A program made the translations under genes and the position numbers. 60,000 nt of DNA from Membranipora membranacea (lineage: Eukaryota; Bryozoa; Gymnolaemata; Cheilostomatida; Membraniporidae). Location: the NCBI GenBank assembly GCA_914767715.1, contig OU612072.1:24988001-25048000 (forward strand), read 5' to 3'. The notes beneath the pieces were generated by a model. The model was not told the DNA's origin, ran no database searches, and worked only from the letters and a program-made list of their open reading frames with translations. Each line of letters starts with the position of its first letter. Within the stretch, counting starts at the first letter, position 1. Shown piece by piece: positions 11,765 through 23,964 of this stretch.

Positions 11765-13670
11765 AAAATACTTGTTTCCATTGTCTTTTTTTCACAACAT
11801 GAGTTAAACTTGGATGCTTTGTCTTGTCTCAAACAGGATGTGACTTGAGTATGAGTGTCTGTCTCTATCGTTGCCAAAACACAATTAAAATAGAAAGTCA
11901 ATTTGCAGTGAGATTCAAACAACAAATCACTTTATTGCACGGTATTTCAAAACTTGACAGCATGAACATTCTGAGGGTGGCACTTTCCTTTTGCTCTCAG
12001 TCAAACTTGTTTTTGTAATTTTGACAGTTTTAGATAGTGATTGTAACTACCAGTATTATTGAACATAAACATATTATTTTGGCAGAAATAAATTTAAAAT
12101 TCTATTTTTGGTGTATGTCAGATGAATTTCAAGCAATGAATCACCAAAATTCATGAAATTTCAAAACTGCAATCATGGAAAATATGAGGGTGACATTTCC
12201 TCACTGTATCAACATCATACATCAATTATGGAAGAGATGTTTTATGATCTTGCAACCATTGCAAACATATCCTACCATATCATGCACCTATAAACCCTAC
12301 TTTGAAAAGTTTGCTGGAAGTTTTGAAGAGCAAAAGATCTGATGGACAAACATGTTTTAATGACTTTGTTGTATTTTGTATGAAACCAATCAATCAAAAT
12401 TATACAGCTATGTGGGTTAAAGTGGGTTGAAATCGCAGGTTTGTCTCTGTCCGAAGACTGAGAAATACAGGTGCCTTATGGGCGCGACTGCCATTTTCGG
12501 TGCAAAGTTGCTCTCAGTTTGCAGGTAGGTCGGAGCACACCCAGGGCGTCAATTGAGCCCAGTAGTCGGTATACTGCAGCAGGATTCGAACCCAAGACAT
12601 ACAACGCTTGTGCGTCAGAGGGATGGCACTCTAACCAACTGAGCTACCTCCTACTCCTTGTATAATTTACACCTCATGCTGCGGCCTGGTAACGGTTACG
12701 GGCTCAGAAGCAAAAGCAGATTTTTTAAGATCTATAAAGAAACCATTCGCCGGAACCCTGATTTCTTGCAGAGACGTTTGGCTGGCAATGATTTTGCTAT
12801 TGAGCTTATCCTAAAATTATTAGAAATCATTAACCATCATTATACTTCGTTCAATATAAATGTTTTGACGATCCTAACTAATACTGATAATCTACTATAC
12901 TTACAAACTGATAGTCAGGCTCTGTGTAAGGTGTAGGAAATACAGCAACGCATTCTTTCTGTTTTCTTGAGTAGCTTTGATAGAAAATATTTAGACAATC
13001 TAGCTGCTGATGTTTGCTGCAATCCTGTCACAACACATGCTCACAAAATGCCCATCATGCAGTCCTCTCGCCACCTTGTAAGAAGTTCCATTGTCAGGTC
13101 ACTCATCAGTTATGTGGTTAGGTACATGAAGTCGAATATTTGAAAACAGTTTATTGCTTCGGTCCACTCCCACTTTGTTAGATATCTCAAGACTGCATTC
13201 AGTTTAACCGTGGTATCCCGATTGTAAGCAGCAGCATCTTTGGCCAGTACTGATTTGTGATAATTTTGGGTGTAAGGATATCAACCAGGGCTAGGCTTAC
13301 TGTAATCCCTGTTAGTGAATCATCACTTTAATGTTAATCCCTACCAGGGGAGATAACATACTTTAGAGCCATCTAGAACCTGGTTATTGCAGTTTGAAAT
13401 TGGTTATATCGTTCAATGATGTCCTTGTGAAAGTTTACCTGTTTTTTGTTCAATGCTATGAGAATGCTTTGATATGAACACTGGATGTTTTTGGCTTTGG
13501 CTAAACACTTTAAATGATCGATAATATACTTTATCTCCTTAGTTAATATATGACCGTGACCTTGGAGTAAGGCAGCAGTTATCTAAGATAGGGGAATTAT
13601 TCATCAATTAGCAGCAATGTTGAGCATCCAATGATGTTTTACATAAAATAAATGTAACATTATTTAGAAG
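11765..13670 (+). repeat. Tandem segmental duplication, right copy
   Basis: Partner of 8880-11640. It carries SINE-A copy 3 and has the empty site for the MITE. Its part 11945-12833 is also the near-identical inverse of R1 in EML-A. A frame through 12658-12830 keeps a coding-like reading (..RPGNGYGLRSK..) that is shared with the inverse copy, but no start, splice or family support was found. Confidence 0.8.
12431..12658 (-). mobile_element. SINE-A copy 3
   Basis: Reverse-orientation SINE-A, almost identical to copy 1 and at the same place inside R1. The identity therefore reflects duplication of the host block and not two insertions. Confidence 0.9.
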
Positions 13671-14120
13671 CTTATTGGATTGATTGGTAGGGTTTTGTAA
13701 ATCCTTCTTTGGTAATGATATGGTGTAATTTGCCAATTGAGATATTGATCGGTGAAACAGAGTCATCAAACTACCCAGGAAAACTGAGGAATGAGAATAA
13801 TATCATTTAAGCTAATCCCCAAGCAATTTAAGGCATATAATTAGCAACTGGGAATTCAAGAGGAACTAATTCTGACATTGATTATTCAATGATGGTATCT
13901 TTAGGCCACTGTGTTTAGCTTTGCCTCCCCTAGAACTACGGGCCTGCAAAATGTTAATAGACATCAACTTCTCCTCAGAACATCATTTCAACAACAATCC
14001 TATCAGATTAACACCTATCATAAATCTACTTTGTAATATTTATCACCAAACCTACCAGCAGATTTTGAGTGTCACCATTTGTGATGTCAAAAGTTACTCG
14101 TGTCACATCCTCGAATTTGA

Positions 14121-14205
14121 TATAAAACCGCATGGGTTACGGACAGTAAGTCAGCTTACGCTTGGGTCTCATAGAAGAAGTAGAAAAGTCAGAAAATAAA
14201 CCTTG
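14121..14205 (+). promoter_or_regulatory. EML-C TATA box and leader exon
   Basis: TATAAAA lies at 14121-14127. A leader exon from about 14150 ends at 14205 before a GTAAG donor, and the next exon begins at 14372 after ..TCATTAG. The region is similar base by base to the one upstream of EML-E (shared TTTGATATAAAA, CAGCTTA, TAGAAGAAG). Confidence 0.65.
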
Positions 14206-14381
14206 GTAAGCCAACTAAGCATAACAAGCAAGCTTTTAAACTGCTCAAAAAGCTCATATCCTGCTGATCATTTATTATTATCTATCGATTCTGTTTTTGA
14301 TGTGTAATTATTTTCTCAGCAATTAATAAAGTATTTCTATTCTAATATCATACTCTTCTTTTCTTCATTAGAAGGACAACA

Positions 14382-16748
14382 ATGAGAGTTGCTGTGTTGA
14401 TATGCTTTGTGTTTGCCGCCTCGGCCTATGGGACGATGGTTTATCCTGAGGACCTACCAAAAGGTCTGGTACCAGAATCGAAGATAGTGGAGCTAGAGAA
14501 TGGACTAAAAAATGGAACCGTAAGTTAAATTAATTTAGATTCAATTAGATTTTCCCGAGCAGCGTGTGTGATATGCCAAGCAATGCTCATTCTGACATAA
14601 ACAAAGAAGTGAAGGCCAGTGGTTATCAGTGCAATAGAGACATATTAAGTTGCCAGGAAGCGAAGGTACTTTCTCTAGGAGCCTGTTTCAGGAGTAAACT
14701 ATTTGGGTATCGATTTCTCATTCCGTGTGGCAACCTGCAATGCACCATGTCTGTAACACTCATAACAGTTAAAATCAACTGTGTCATTCTGTTTGTTTAA
14801 ATTGAGAAGGACTTATGCTCCCTTTGGAAACGAGCTTGAGAGCAAACGATTACTCATATCATACTATCTGACTTAACAGTTTCCGGATATATAAAAAAAA
14901 ATTCAGTCCCAGCAAAATAGCCAAACATTTGATGAGTTAATAGTCCTACATGTCATAGTCCTACATGAGTCCTAGAGTCATAGTCCTACATGAATATAAT
15001 TGTCATGATCATTATATTATGTTTTCAGATTAAGATGGACAAGGAGGATGTAGCCAAGTTCCTTGATGCCGATAGGAAGAGAAGAGCTATAGATGGTGTG
15101 AGTGAGGCCTGGTGCTGCCGTGAGAGGAGACCATCTGCATCGCTCCAAAAGCCCATGGTACGTTGTTAAAATGATTATTTAGATATGGTTATTGTAACTT
15201 TTACCAACATCCCATAAGCAAATGGTCAGGATTAATAAACAACTGTGACGGACCAGCGATATTAAATGTATTCCTCAAATTAATATTGCCTTACGTTGTG
15301 TGTCAGTGCTTCATAACCTGTTAACCTTCAGATTTGAACTCTGAACTTTGAAATCTCTGATGAAATGATTGTTCCCATAAAACTAATGCAGTGGCTATTC
15401 TTATTCATTCACACATCATGATTCTAAGTATTATCTCTGGTCTGGGTATCAAAATGATCATCAATAGACCAATCCAGAAAATGCATGCCGTATACACTTT
15501 ACTTATACAGCTAATAACAATTCAAGTGGAGAAAACATTGAATGCAGGAGGATCAATCAAATGTGGTTTTGCAGGCTGGAAAAGATGCTCTTCTGATAGA
15601 CAAACAAAAGTGTAAGTTTGAATGAATGCCTCACTTATAAATTCTGGCCTTTGTTACCTAATGACTTAGTGTATATTATCGTTTTGTCTGAGCCTCACTT
15701 TCAGTGTTGATAACTCTTGATGATAGTGACAAGTTGTATATGTCACCATCAACAGCTCATACATTTACAACAAATTTGCCAAGATACACATTCACACTTA
15801 TATACTTACACCTCAGAATATGTTTGTATCCGATGATGAAATGATCATTATTTGAGAACTTGGTTTGAAAAATTGAGATTAGCTACAAAACCTTGACCAC
15901 GCTAATAAATTTCTAGCAGCTTATCTTATTCTGCATAATTGGAATATCGGGCTCTTACACCATTGGAAAATACCCAGAGAAAGAGTCATAGCAGTCCATT
16001 ATATATCATAACTATCAACATGACACAGATGAAAATAGGATAACTTTGTGTGTTGGAAATGGATTTCAAACCCAGTCCCATCATATTGGTGGCCAGAGAT
16101 GCAACCTCTGCGCTACAAGAAATATGTTATTCAATATAATTTCCTTAATTTTGATGCCTCTACCAATTCACCTGTTACTGCACAATCAGAGCCTGCTGAA
16201 TTTGAACTTTGGCCTCTTGATATTGCAGGACTGTGATTGAGTACCGTCAGGACTACAATTGGATCAGTATTCCATCTCAGGAGTGGAATGGTGGTTGTCC
16301 TGAGGAGAAAGTTGTGTGTTGTGATGGTTATGTCTTCAGGGCTGTATCAGACAACTGTATGAGTAAGTGTTCTAGCCATGCTGCTCGTATAGTTGACATG
16401 AATCATATCTTGATGAAATAATTGTACTCTGTACTATCTTTAAAATCTCAGTTTCTGTTTGGAAGAACTTGTATCAGTGAGGACTTTTATACCATATCAG
16501 AGAGAATTGAAGAATGTGCTTGCTTGAGTTCTATGGGTCCCTGAGACCTGAACCCAGGTTGATCTGGGATACCTTGGCCAGTACCTTCTCATAGACAAGA
16601 CAAGACAATGATGTGCTTTATCGTTACAGCTGGGCAGGAGTATTCTGACCTGGTTGATCTTCAGATGAGATACTGCAACTATGATCTTGGACTCCTTGAT
16701 ACATTCACTCCTCTGCCTCAAGGGTTACCATGCCCAACCATTGCATAA
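14382..16748 (+). CDS. EML-C: secreted ten-cysteine EMI-like protein, intact
   Basis: Predicted 206-residue secreted protein; role unknown. Coding exons are 14382-14519, 15029-15157, 15511-15611, 16229-16362 and 16630-16748. Phases are 0, 0, 2, 1, and every border is GT...AG. Residues 1-17 are a signal peptide (MRVAVLICFVFAASAYG). Residues 18-65 form a charged pro-region ending in RKRR (62-65), a likely furin site. The mature part has W74-C75-C76, C107GFAGWKRC115, Y128-R129, W142, C146, CC153-154 followed by DGY, C166, C183 and C202. That is ten cysteines in the order CC-C-C-C-CC-C-C-C, the same as EML-B. WCC, C..GW..C, YR and CC-DGY...C resemble an EMI domain, judged by eye. Exons 2-5 match EML-E exactly in length (129, 101, 134, 119). 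The introns at phase 2 (between C115 and C146) and phase 1 (between C166 and C183) match those of EML-B. Confidence 0.88.
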
Positions 16749-16764
16749 CTACTGACCAACCCTC

Positions 16765-16770
16765 AATAAA
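16765..16770 (+). promoter_or_regulatory. poly(A) signal of EML-C
   Basis: AATAAA 16 bases after the TAA stop. Further AATAAA copies occur near 16853 and 16872, and any of these could serve. Confidence 0.6.
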
Positions 16771-17137
16771 AAAACTGATGGCAATATAAGCTGACAAATG
16801 AAACTTGAGAAAAACACGATGTCTTTAGCTGGCTAGTTATACGTTTAATCGCAATAAAATAATCTGAATGAATAAAACACATTGACTTAACCTTTAATAT
16901 TTTGAAAAGCTGATTATGATGTTAGTAATTCGTGCTCGTCAGTTTTTTTATCCTCCATCTGACAACAAAGTTAATGCTTAACACATACATGTGAACTTAT
17001 ACAAACTTTGACAAGGCAGGATTGTGTGAAACATGTTGTACCCTTCCCTTCAGTTCTACTGAAATGTTCAACAATGCTGGTTATCATAGTTGAGATATGA
17101 AACTGTTGAAACTCAAAAGAATAGCCTGGTACGCACG

Positions 17138-17749
17138 TAATGTTGTATTGAGCCAGCAAAAATGAAAATGAGCTGAGCCACTGAAATTCCCATGAATTCG
17201 GGTACGAGTCGGGTCGAGTCCAAAAGAGCGCGTGAAATGGATTTACATTACGACTTCATAAGTCGATGTCCTACTCCTACACTGTCTTCAGATATCACAA
17301 TTTAAAAGAATGATGGATATTCATCCGCTAATCTCTAGTGCAATTAGCTAATAGTACATGTTAAGTTTGATTCAGTTTGTAATATATCATCTAGACATAA
17401 TGAGCTATGTTGAGACCAAGTTTCATCAAGTTCTGTCAAGTGTTTATCGAATTATAGATGTCTGAAGAAAGCTTTATGTAGTGTTGTAAGCCGTTCATAA
17501 TAATCACAGCAAAAGCATGACAAATAGCTTTAATAGCTTAAATAGTTTGATCATCGTATAGTCTCTATTTCCGAAATGATCACCTAAAATCCATAGCATA
17601 GCGAGTCCAGGTGCACGCAGTATTTTGAGCATCACTCTAGTAGTTGAGACCCGTAAGGATGTAGACCTCTGACCCGACTTGACCCTAACATGACCCGACC
17701 ACAAAAACCCGAAACCCGACCCGTTGACTCGACCCTGAATACAACACTA
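17138..17749. mobile_element. Non-autonomous TIR element (hAT-like?)
   Basis: Terminal TAATGTTGTATT at the left pairs with AATACAACACTA at the right. Just inside, GGGTCGAGTC-rich sequence (about 17200-17221) pairs with GACTCGACCC and CCCGACCCG (about 17690-17735). The outer bases (TA-TGTTG) and a weak 8-base flank similarity (GTACGCAC / GTACACAG) would fit hAT, but this is not firm. No transposase is visible. Confidence 0.5.
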
Positions 17750-17759
17750 GTACACAGAA

Positions 17760-19190
17760 ACATTATTTTCAGTGCTCATAACTTCAACTGTCGTGCTGTT
17801 TTATGCTTTGGTGGCATACTGACTCTTGTGATTTTGACCAATGAAAAGCTGGGCTATAAATACCACGAAGAAGATGTCGTAAGGCTATGTGTACATAATA
17901 CGCTACTTTGATTTGCGCACGTGCAATTACAATGAGTTTAGTTGGAGGTTCTGATCATTCTGATAGGTTGTTCTATTATTGATCAGGGATAATGACCCCT
18001 ATATTAACTGATTAGCAATAAGGGCTAATAGTAACAGTAGTAGACAACTTTAGCCATGAATCTCGCACAAATTCTGAGACTAAATTGAGCAGAGATCAGC
18101 TCATGCTTTGAAACATGTATGCATAATATGCTTTAATGATAATGTTTGTGTTAATGACTAAAAGAAATATGATGCTATTCCAACATAATATAAGTAGTAT
18201 TAATTTTTGGTCTCTTCCATCAACTGATAGATACCCGACATAATGCATTCTGAACTTAACCAAATAAAGAAGCTCCCTCTCTTATTTATCCTTTGCCAAT
18301 CAGATGAGCAACTTAAGATAGCTATTGCATGAGTTCGTGTAAGACTGGCCTGCTTACAGCAAGGCCAGCATCGTTTTTCAACCGACCCATTAGAACACAT
18401 AATATCCGCTACCCAAAACATTACTTTTTAGGGATCTTCACCAAAGAGAGACATCTCCCAATATATTGGCTATGTATACGGTACTCTTTCGTACTAAATA
18501 CTTCTGATACTACAAGGTAACTTTGAATAATATACAAGATAGGAATTTAGACACCTGTTGAATGGTTTACCTATGGCATCATTGATACTTCAACACCAGC
18601 GTGTTTATGTATGCATCTTACGCAAATCAACATCTCGGATAATGTGCGGATTTTGGCAGCTGCTAGGCAATCACAGTTAGCTCCTCATCACTATAAATGA
18701 TTCACAAGTCGCTGTGTTTTCTCAGCCCCCCCCCCCCCCTTCCTTCTGGTGGTAGATAATGAAGGGATACCAGGACGGCGAGTTTAATAGCACCGATATA
18801 TGCATGATAATTATTAATTTTATTCTTTAACATTTATGCATATCATTCATTTATGTGGCATCAAAATTAACAACATCTCTACTTATCATTGGGAATATTA
18901 TTATCATTTTTTGCAATATCATAATAACGTTATACTATATATTACATGTTTATCAGATCACTGGAGTTGGTATAATAAACTTATTTGCACGCTACCTACA
19001 TCAATAACGAGACTTCATATATCATTCCTATAGAACTATTGTGACAATAATATAACCATCACTTTGAAAGAACCACTGTCCCAAATAACAGGTCGTCATC
19101 CGAGCGCAGTACCGACTGTCAGACACGAACAACCATTATACATATTATGGAGAAAGTGCTCTTTGATACAATGCATATAATTATGCAATA
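17760..19190. other. Intergenic, no gene seen
   Basis: Holds a poly-C run at about 18725-18740 and AT-rich sequence. A minus-strand frame at 18200-18421 is cysteine-bearing (..KRCWPCCKQ..) but has no signal peptide or splice context. Nothing else is supported. Confidence 0.5.
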
Positions 19191-19194
19191 AAAT

Positions 19195-20065
19195 ACAAGG
19201 CTCACAACTTCTGCAAATCCTTCTGAAACCACAATTCTACATCTGAGGGATAATCAGGCCCATAGTTTACATAGTGTATCACCTGCCGAAGAGTTCCATC
19301 CTCAGATTGACTCATTTTTAGCTTTAGTAGGCGGGGTTCACTGGCTTGGATAGATGGGATAATATTATAGATGTTGCTGCGATTTCAATTGCTCTTATTG
19401 TATTTCCTCAGTATCTTGTTTAGATAGTGGTTGTCTGGAGAGTAGATCTGCTATATTGTTTTGTTTACCGGGTACATGTTCTACCCCGAATGAGTTTCTC
19501 AGTGTTCGGAGTGGTTGTCTCTGGATGCTGGTTGTGAAATCAACGACTCCCGTTTGAGTTGAACATCAGTGCAAGGGTGCACAGTTTTGATTGTCACATT
19601 GGTGTGCCATCACCTTGAACGCTTGAGAGACCATTACTCCTCAAAGTTAGGATTCTAAAGCTGATAACCACTCACCTGATAGAATAGAATAACAAGAATA
19701 AGATGGGATACAAAATTGCAGCCTGAAAGCAAGTTTTTAAGGACAGGATAAAAACTCATCAACAAAAACCATTTAAACTTATTGCCAACGCCCTTCAAGA
19801 TTGGCGGCAATACAGAAAGTATATGACGGACATGCCCATGCCATTCCTTATGCTTTTCACTCGATAGTCGACCATCTTCCTTCAGCATCTGTTAGACTTC
19901 AAGGCCCAAAAAACAATGAGTCTGCGTGACCCTTCTGGAATGATACAGTTCCTAGTCCCTGGTTTGAGGCATCGCTCATTAGGACGTTAGGTTTTTCAGC
20001 ATCATACCATCCTAGACCGGGTGCATTTGAGAGTTCTGCCTTTCCATCCTTCATAGCTGGCATCA
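19195..20065 (-). mobile_element. Ty3/gypsy retrotransposon fragment (RNase H to integrase start), decayed
   Basis: Minus-strand translations, with frameshifts, show the classic gypsy RNase H order. Near 20030-19930 the reading is YDAEKPNVLMSDASNQGLGT, followed by LTDAEGR; DASNQGLG is the hallmark of this domain. Near 19490-19410 comes HVPGKQNNIADLLSR, the conserved end of the domain (HxPGxxNxxADxLSR). At 19330-19200 SEDGTLRQVIHYVNYGPDYP resembles the linker before the integrase zinc-binding region. No LTRs, protease or RT are seen. Several stops and frame changes mark it as dead. Confidence 0.75.
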
Positions 20066-20189
20066 TACTGAAGTTCCATGCCCAATTGTGGTTAATTAAG
20101 ATTGAGATAAATTGTGAATAAGAGTTGTGTGTCCTGTGTATTGTTTGTGAGCGTTCTTAGGAATCCAAAGTGGGTTGGCCCACTGGAAA

Positions 20190-21640
20190 ATATCAGTTTC
20201 AGTTTCTGTTTCAGTTAATTTGTACATTCGGTATCATGAGAATGATAAAATTGAATGTGTACATTAATAAATATATGGACTAGGAAAGGTTAAGTTTGTA
20301 TGTTGTTAAAATAAGACATTAATGTTGGAAAAAATGATTTGACACGTTTGTGAGTCTTGCAGGTCTCAGGTCGGAAAATAGCGTTTAGACGAGAGGATGT
20401 TCTATTATTGTTTTGTATTACTCTACTAAGAAGTGGATGCTCTGGATCACTCATTATCTTATTAAAATGTCTCTTGCTCAGATGAAAAATAAAATCAGAT
20501 AAGGTTGGAAAACGTGAAAGTAACAGTCTTCATAGCTATGGTCTGGAAAAATAGTTCTTGTAGCAGACCTTTGAATTCGTTCTAAAGAAGACTGTGAGAA
20601 CCAAGCTGGTGATACATAAGTTAAAATTGATCATATGTTTGCCAAGTAAAAATCCTTTAACCCACTTTCATTCATGCCTAGCACTTTCAGTTGGCGTAAA
20701 AGAAAAAGCCTACTATTACAGGATGAGATAAAAGATTTTACATGTTTACTAAAAGATAAATGGTTATCAACTGTGACTTAAAAAATTGGCAGTCTAAAAT
20801 GCTGACTTCATTTCATAAATTCACATTCATAATAACGGTTTTATCAGCATTGCGTAACATATAATTATCATCAGCCCACTGTTGTGCTCTTAAAATAGCA
20901 GGGGCAATAGATTCAGTGCTATTCTTTCTAAAAGGTGTGTCAATTGTAGGATCATCTGCATACTTCACTACTTTGAAATCATCAAAAATGAGGTCGTTAA
21001 CATCAAAAAGCCACAGCAGGGGCCCAAGCTTGGTGCCCTGTGGTGCCCCAACAGAGATATCAATGTAATCTGAAAAAGTGCCATTTAATTTTACACATTG
21101 TTTCCTATGTACTAAAAGATCAGCTAAAATATCCAGTAGATTTTCATTCACACCATAATCTTTTATTTCACTTAAAATGATACTTGGCTTAAGCCTATCA
21201 AATGCCTTAGAAAAATCAACGCAACCTAATGGCACATAATTGTTGTGAGCCGAATCTAAGTCTGATGTTATATAATCAACGAGCTGTAAATTAGCGTCCA
21301 ATGTCCCAACCTTAGGTCTATAAGCGTACTGATTGCTACCGATAAGATGTTTCAAACAAGTCTTGAGTTTATCAACAATAACCTGTTCACAGACTTTGCC
21401 TAAATAATGCAACAAAGAAACTGGCCTACAGTCTTTGTGCATGGTGGGACATGAGTTTTTAGGGAGAGTTATGATCTGGGCTCTCTTCCAAAAGTCTGGG
21501 TATTGTTTTGATACTAGCATAGAGTTAATAATATCCTGCAAAGGTACACACATGTCTTCCATACCTTCTTTGAAAACGCAAGTAAGACAGTCCTCACGGC
21601 CTGTTGACTTTGATGTCTCTACTTTGCGTATCAAAAAATG
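20190..21640 (-). mobile_element. Non-LTR (LINE) retrotransposon fragment with reverse transcriptase
   Basis: A 273-residue open stretch (21634-20813) carries reverse transcriptase motifs: CVDFSKAFDRL (catalytic Asp), GAPQGTKLGPLL, and KYADDPTI (the usual YADD catalytic pair). It ends near QQWADDNYMLRNADKT. Downstream, to about 20340, frameshifted translation continues the usual C-terminal region (..SKHVKSF.., ..RQLKVLG.., ..YVSPAWF.., ..IQRSATR..). It ends in AAACTGAAACAGAAACTGAAACTG-like repeats near 20190-20215, as in the repeated 3' tails of CR1/jockey-like LINEs. No endonuclease is seen, so the copy is 5'-truncated. Dead copy, next to the gypsy fragment in the same orientation. Confidence 0.85.
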
Positions 21641-21879
21641 ATGTCACAGTGAGTTAAAATGGGAAAAGACAAAGTTGAAACTGAATGGAACAATGAGAAA
21701 AAATGTACTGCCGATCCAGATAGTGTCTTCTTAATCGCCCTATCAATCATAATGTGTCAAACATCGATCATCTAAACCAACAAATTATGCAATGTCTATC
21801 ATAAGGATTGTGTTACTACTTATTAGGGACGACTGGTAAGTTACATAGCCTAACTAAACTTAACAATACACTCAGGCCT

Positions 21880-22110
21880 CTAGCGCTGAGATCAAACACT
21901 TCAACCGCCCAGCAACGCTGGGCAACTGAAGATTGCTAAGCTCAGCGCGTCATAGTCCAGGTGTTTAAGTTTAATGATGTAGTGGGTGTAAGTAGTAATA
22001 AATAGGTACCGAAACAAAACAAGTAAAATAAGAGAAGATATGTGAATAAAATCTGTATTCACTGGGATTTAATCTCAGCCACGCCATCCCGCTGAGGCTT
22101 ACGGATTTTC
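21880..22110 (-). repeat. Repeat with tRNA-like box, copy 1
   Basis: Direct repeat of about 23745-23960. Both hold ..CAACTGAAGATTGCTAAGCTCAG-type sequence and TCACTGGGATTTRAWCTCAGCC, whose complement has a pol III B-box look (GAGTTCAAATCCC in copy 2). Probably an old tRNA-derived SINE pair within a duplicated segment. Confidence 0.6.
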
Positions 22111-22119
22111 AATGATATA

Positions 22120-22920
22120 TATTGCAGATATAATGTGTAAAGTAAGCTGTTGTTTATTTTCAATTGATTTCACGCTTTCCTGGCACATATAAGACAAAAA
22201 TATATAATTAGCAACTCCACATGTTTTGGTCGCCAAAAAATCAAAATAATTAAATTGTGGTTGGAGTAATAATCTGCATTCTGAAAACTTATATCTTTCA
22301 TTGAAGCGGAACAGTGTCCATAATTTGGTATGCCTTTCCAAAACAGATCTTCGCACTGTTTCTCTCAACAATATGCAAAGGTAAGAAACATAATAAGGAG
22401 AACATAATGTATTCAAACTGACTCACATGCTAAGTTAAGGTCAACTGCTCCAAATGGATGCAGCTGCAGATGAAACACCAGATAATTGCATAATCAAGAA
22501 AGATCAACAATCATTTTTTTTAGTACAAGAGGTAAACGTGGGCTGTCAGTCACAACGCATTTTGTTTCGCATGTTTCCATTTAGCATAATCATGTCGTGT
22601 ATTTATTACAATTGTCAGACTTTGTGATGAAGCCGCATCAGGCGTTCTATGCTGAAACACTGGCTAGGCTGCAATGGTTTTACCAAATTTCAGGATTCTG
22701 CGCTCTGCAGTGAGATTCTACCACTGAACCTTCCATCGGAGGCGTCAAAGGCCCAGGCTCATCACCAACTAATGTTTCTCCATAGTAAAAGATATTCTGT
22801 ACGCCCATTAAATTGATCCCCATATTTACTATAATAATGGGGTGATTATGTTAACCTACTGAATCCACCTACCACACTTAACCTTTGCTCAATTGTCTTT
22901 ATAACAGTATTGAAAATCAT
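22120..22920 (+). repeat. Diverged direct duplication, copy 1
   Basis: Collinear with about 23965-25180. Shared landmarks are GGAGTAATAATCTGCATTCTG, GAACAGTGTCCATAATTTGG, GGCAAAGGTAAGAAACATAA-type sequence and the ..CTACCACTGAACC.. region. The second copy carries an additional insert containing the MITE at 24231-24489. Confidence 0.65.
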
Positions 22921-23659
22921 GAAACCATCAAATATGTATTAACTCTGGCTAAGATTGTGGTTAGTGACCTTGCTGTGACCTTGCTGTGATTTGCAAAATT
23001 TCAGAGCACCAAATGCGCTGAGAGTTGAGAGAAATAGGTTATGTACCAGTTTCAATGACTTGTATTAGGGTAGTGACAAAGAAGTCAGTAAATGTCATCT
23101 TTCTATACACCATAAGAATATGGCACTGTGTATCCGTTTTCCCATGAATGCAACTAAAACTCGTCAATTTCAGGGGATTTGAAGATGTTTTTCGCTATAT
23201 CTTTGCTTGAAATACATATTTCAAGGGGAGAGAAATGAGATTATAATGTAGTCAGAATGCAGTCTGAAACTTTGGAGTCGCTTTAAGGCAAACATTTTTA
23301 AAGTAGAAACAGCTTCAAGTTGATATCAAGATGCTGCTTATTGTATATATTCTAGATCTCAATCTTACATTCTTCTAATTCAATGCCTTGGTCGCAAAAA
23401 GAACAAAAATAAATAGAAATGCCAAAAAGATTCAGGGATGTGGGTGTTATACACTCAGGTTGTCAATTGAGTTTATGATGGATGACCAATTGGCAATGCC
23501 ATTATAAGTGCAAATTAAAATGTCTGTCTTTTCCATGCCACCTATGATGTAGTCAGCCTGATTATCGTTGTCTTATTGTGTGGCAGAACACTCCCCACCA
23601 TTATTTTCAGTGAATACAGCCATAGAATTTACCGCAACAAACACACATAGTATATTTAG

Positions 23660-23835
23660 ATATATTATATAAAAATGAGGGGTCCTACCCAGGCTCCTTC
23701 CTTGCTCTGGTCTCACCGGAATTTGAACCCGGGCCTCTCCCGCTGATATCAAACACTCCAATCGCTCATCCACGATGGGCAGCTGAAGATTGCTAAGCTC
23801 AGTGCTAATAATCCAGGATTTTATATTTAATGATG
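23660..23835 (-). mobile_element. tRNA-headed SINE-C fragment
   Basis: The complement reads AGGCCCGGGTTCAAATTCCG (B box) downstream of a tRNA-like 5' part (..GAGCGATTGGAGTGTTTGAT..). The body differs from SINE-A and SINE-B. Confidence 0.55.
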
Positions 23836-23964
23836 AAGTGGGTGCAAGTAGTAATAAATAGGTACTTAAACAAAACAAGTAGTATAAAAGATGATAGGTA
23901 AATAAAATCTGTTTTCACTGGGATTTGAACTCAGCCACGCCGTACCGCTGAGCTTTTCATTTTT

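Noticed and set aside
12658-12936. A coding-like frame shared with the inverse copy at 332-637
   Set aside because: Its conservation is explained by the recent duplication of DNA; no start, splice site or family was seen.
18200-18421. Cysteine-rich minus-strand frame (KRCWPCCKQ)
   Set aside because: No signal peptide or supporting splice sites, and cysteine spacing unlike the EML genes.
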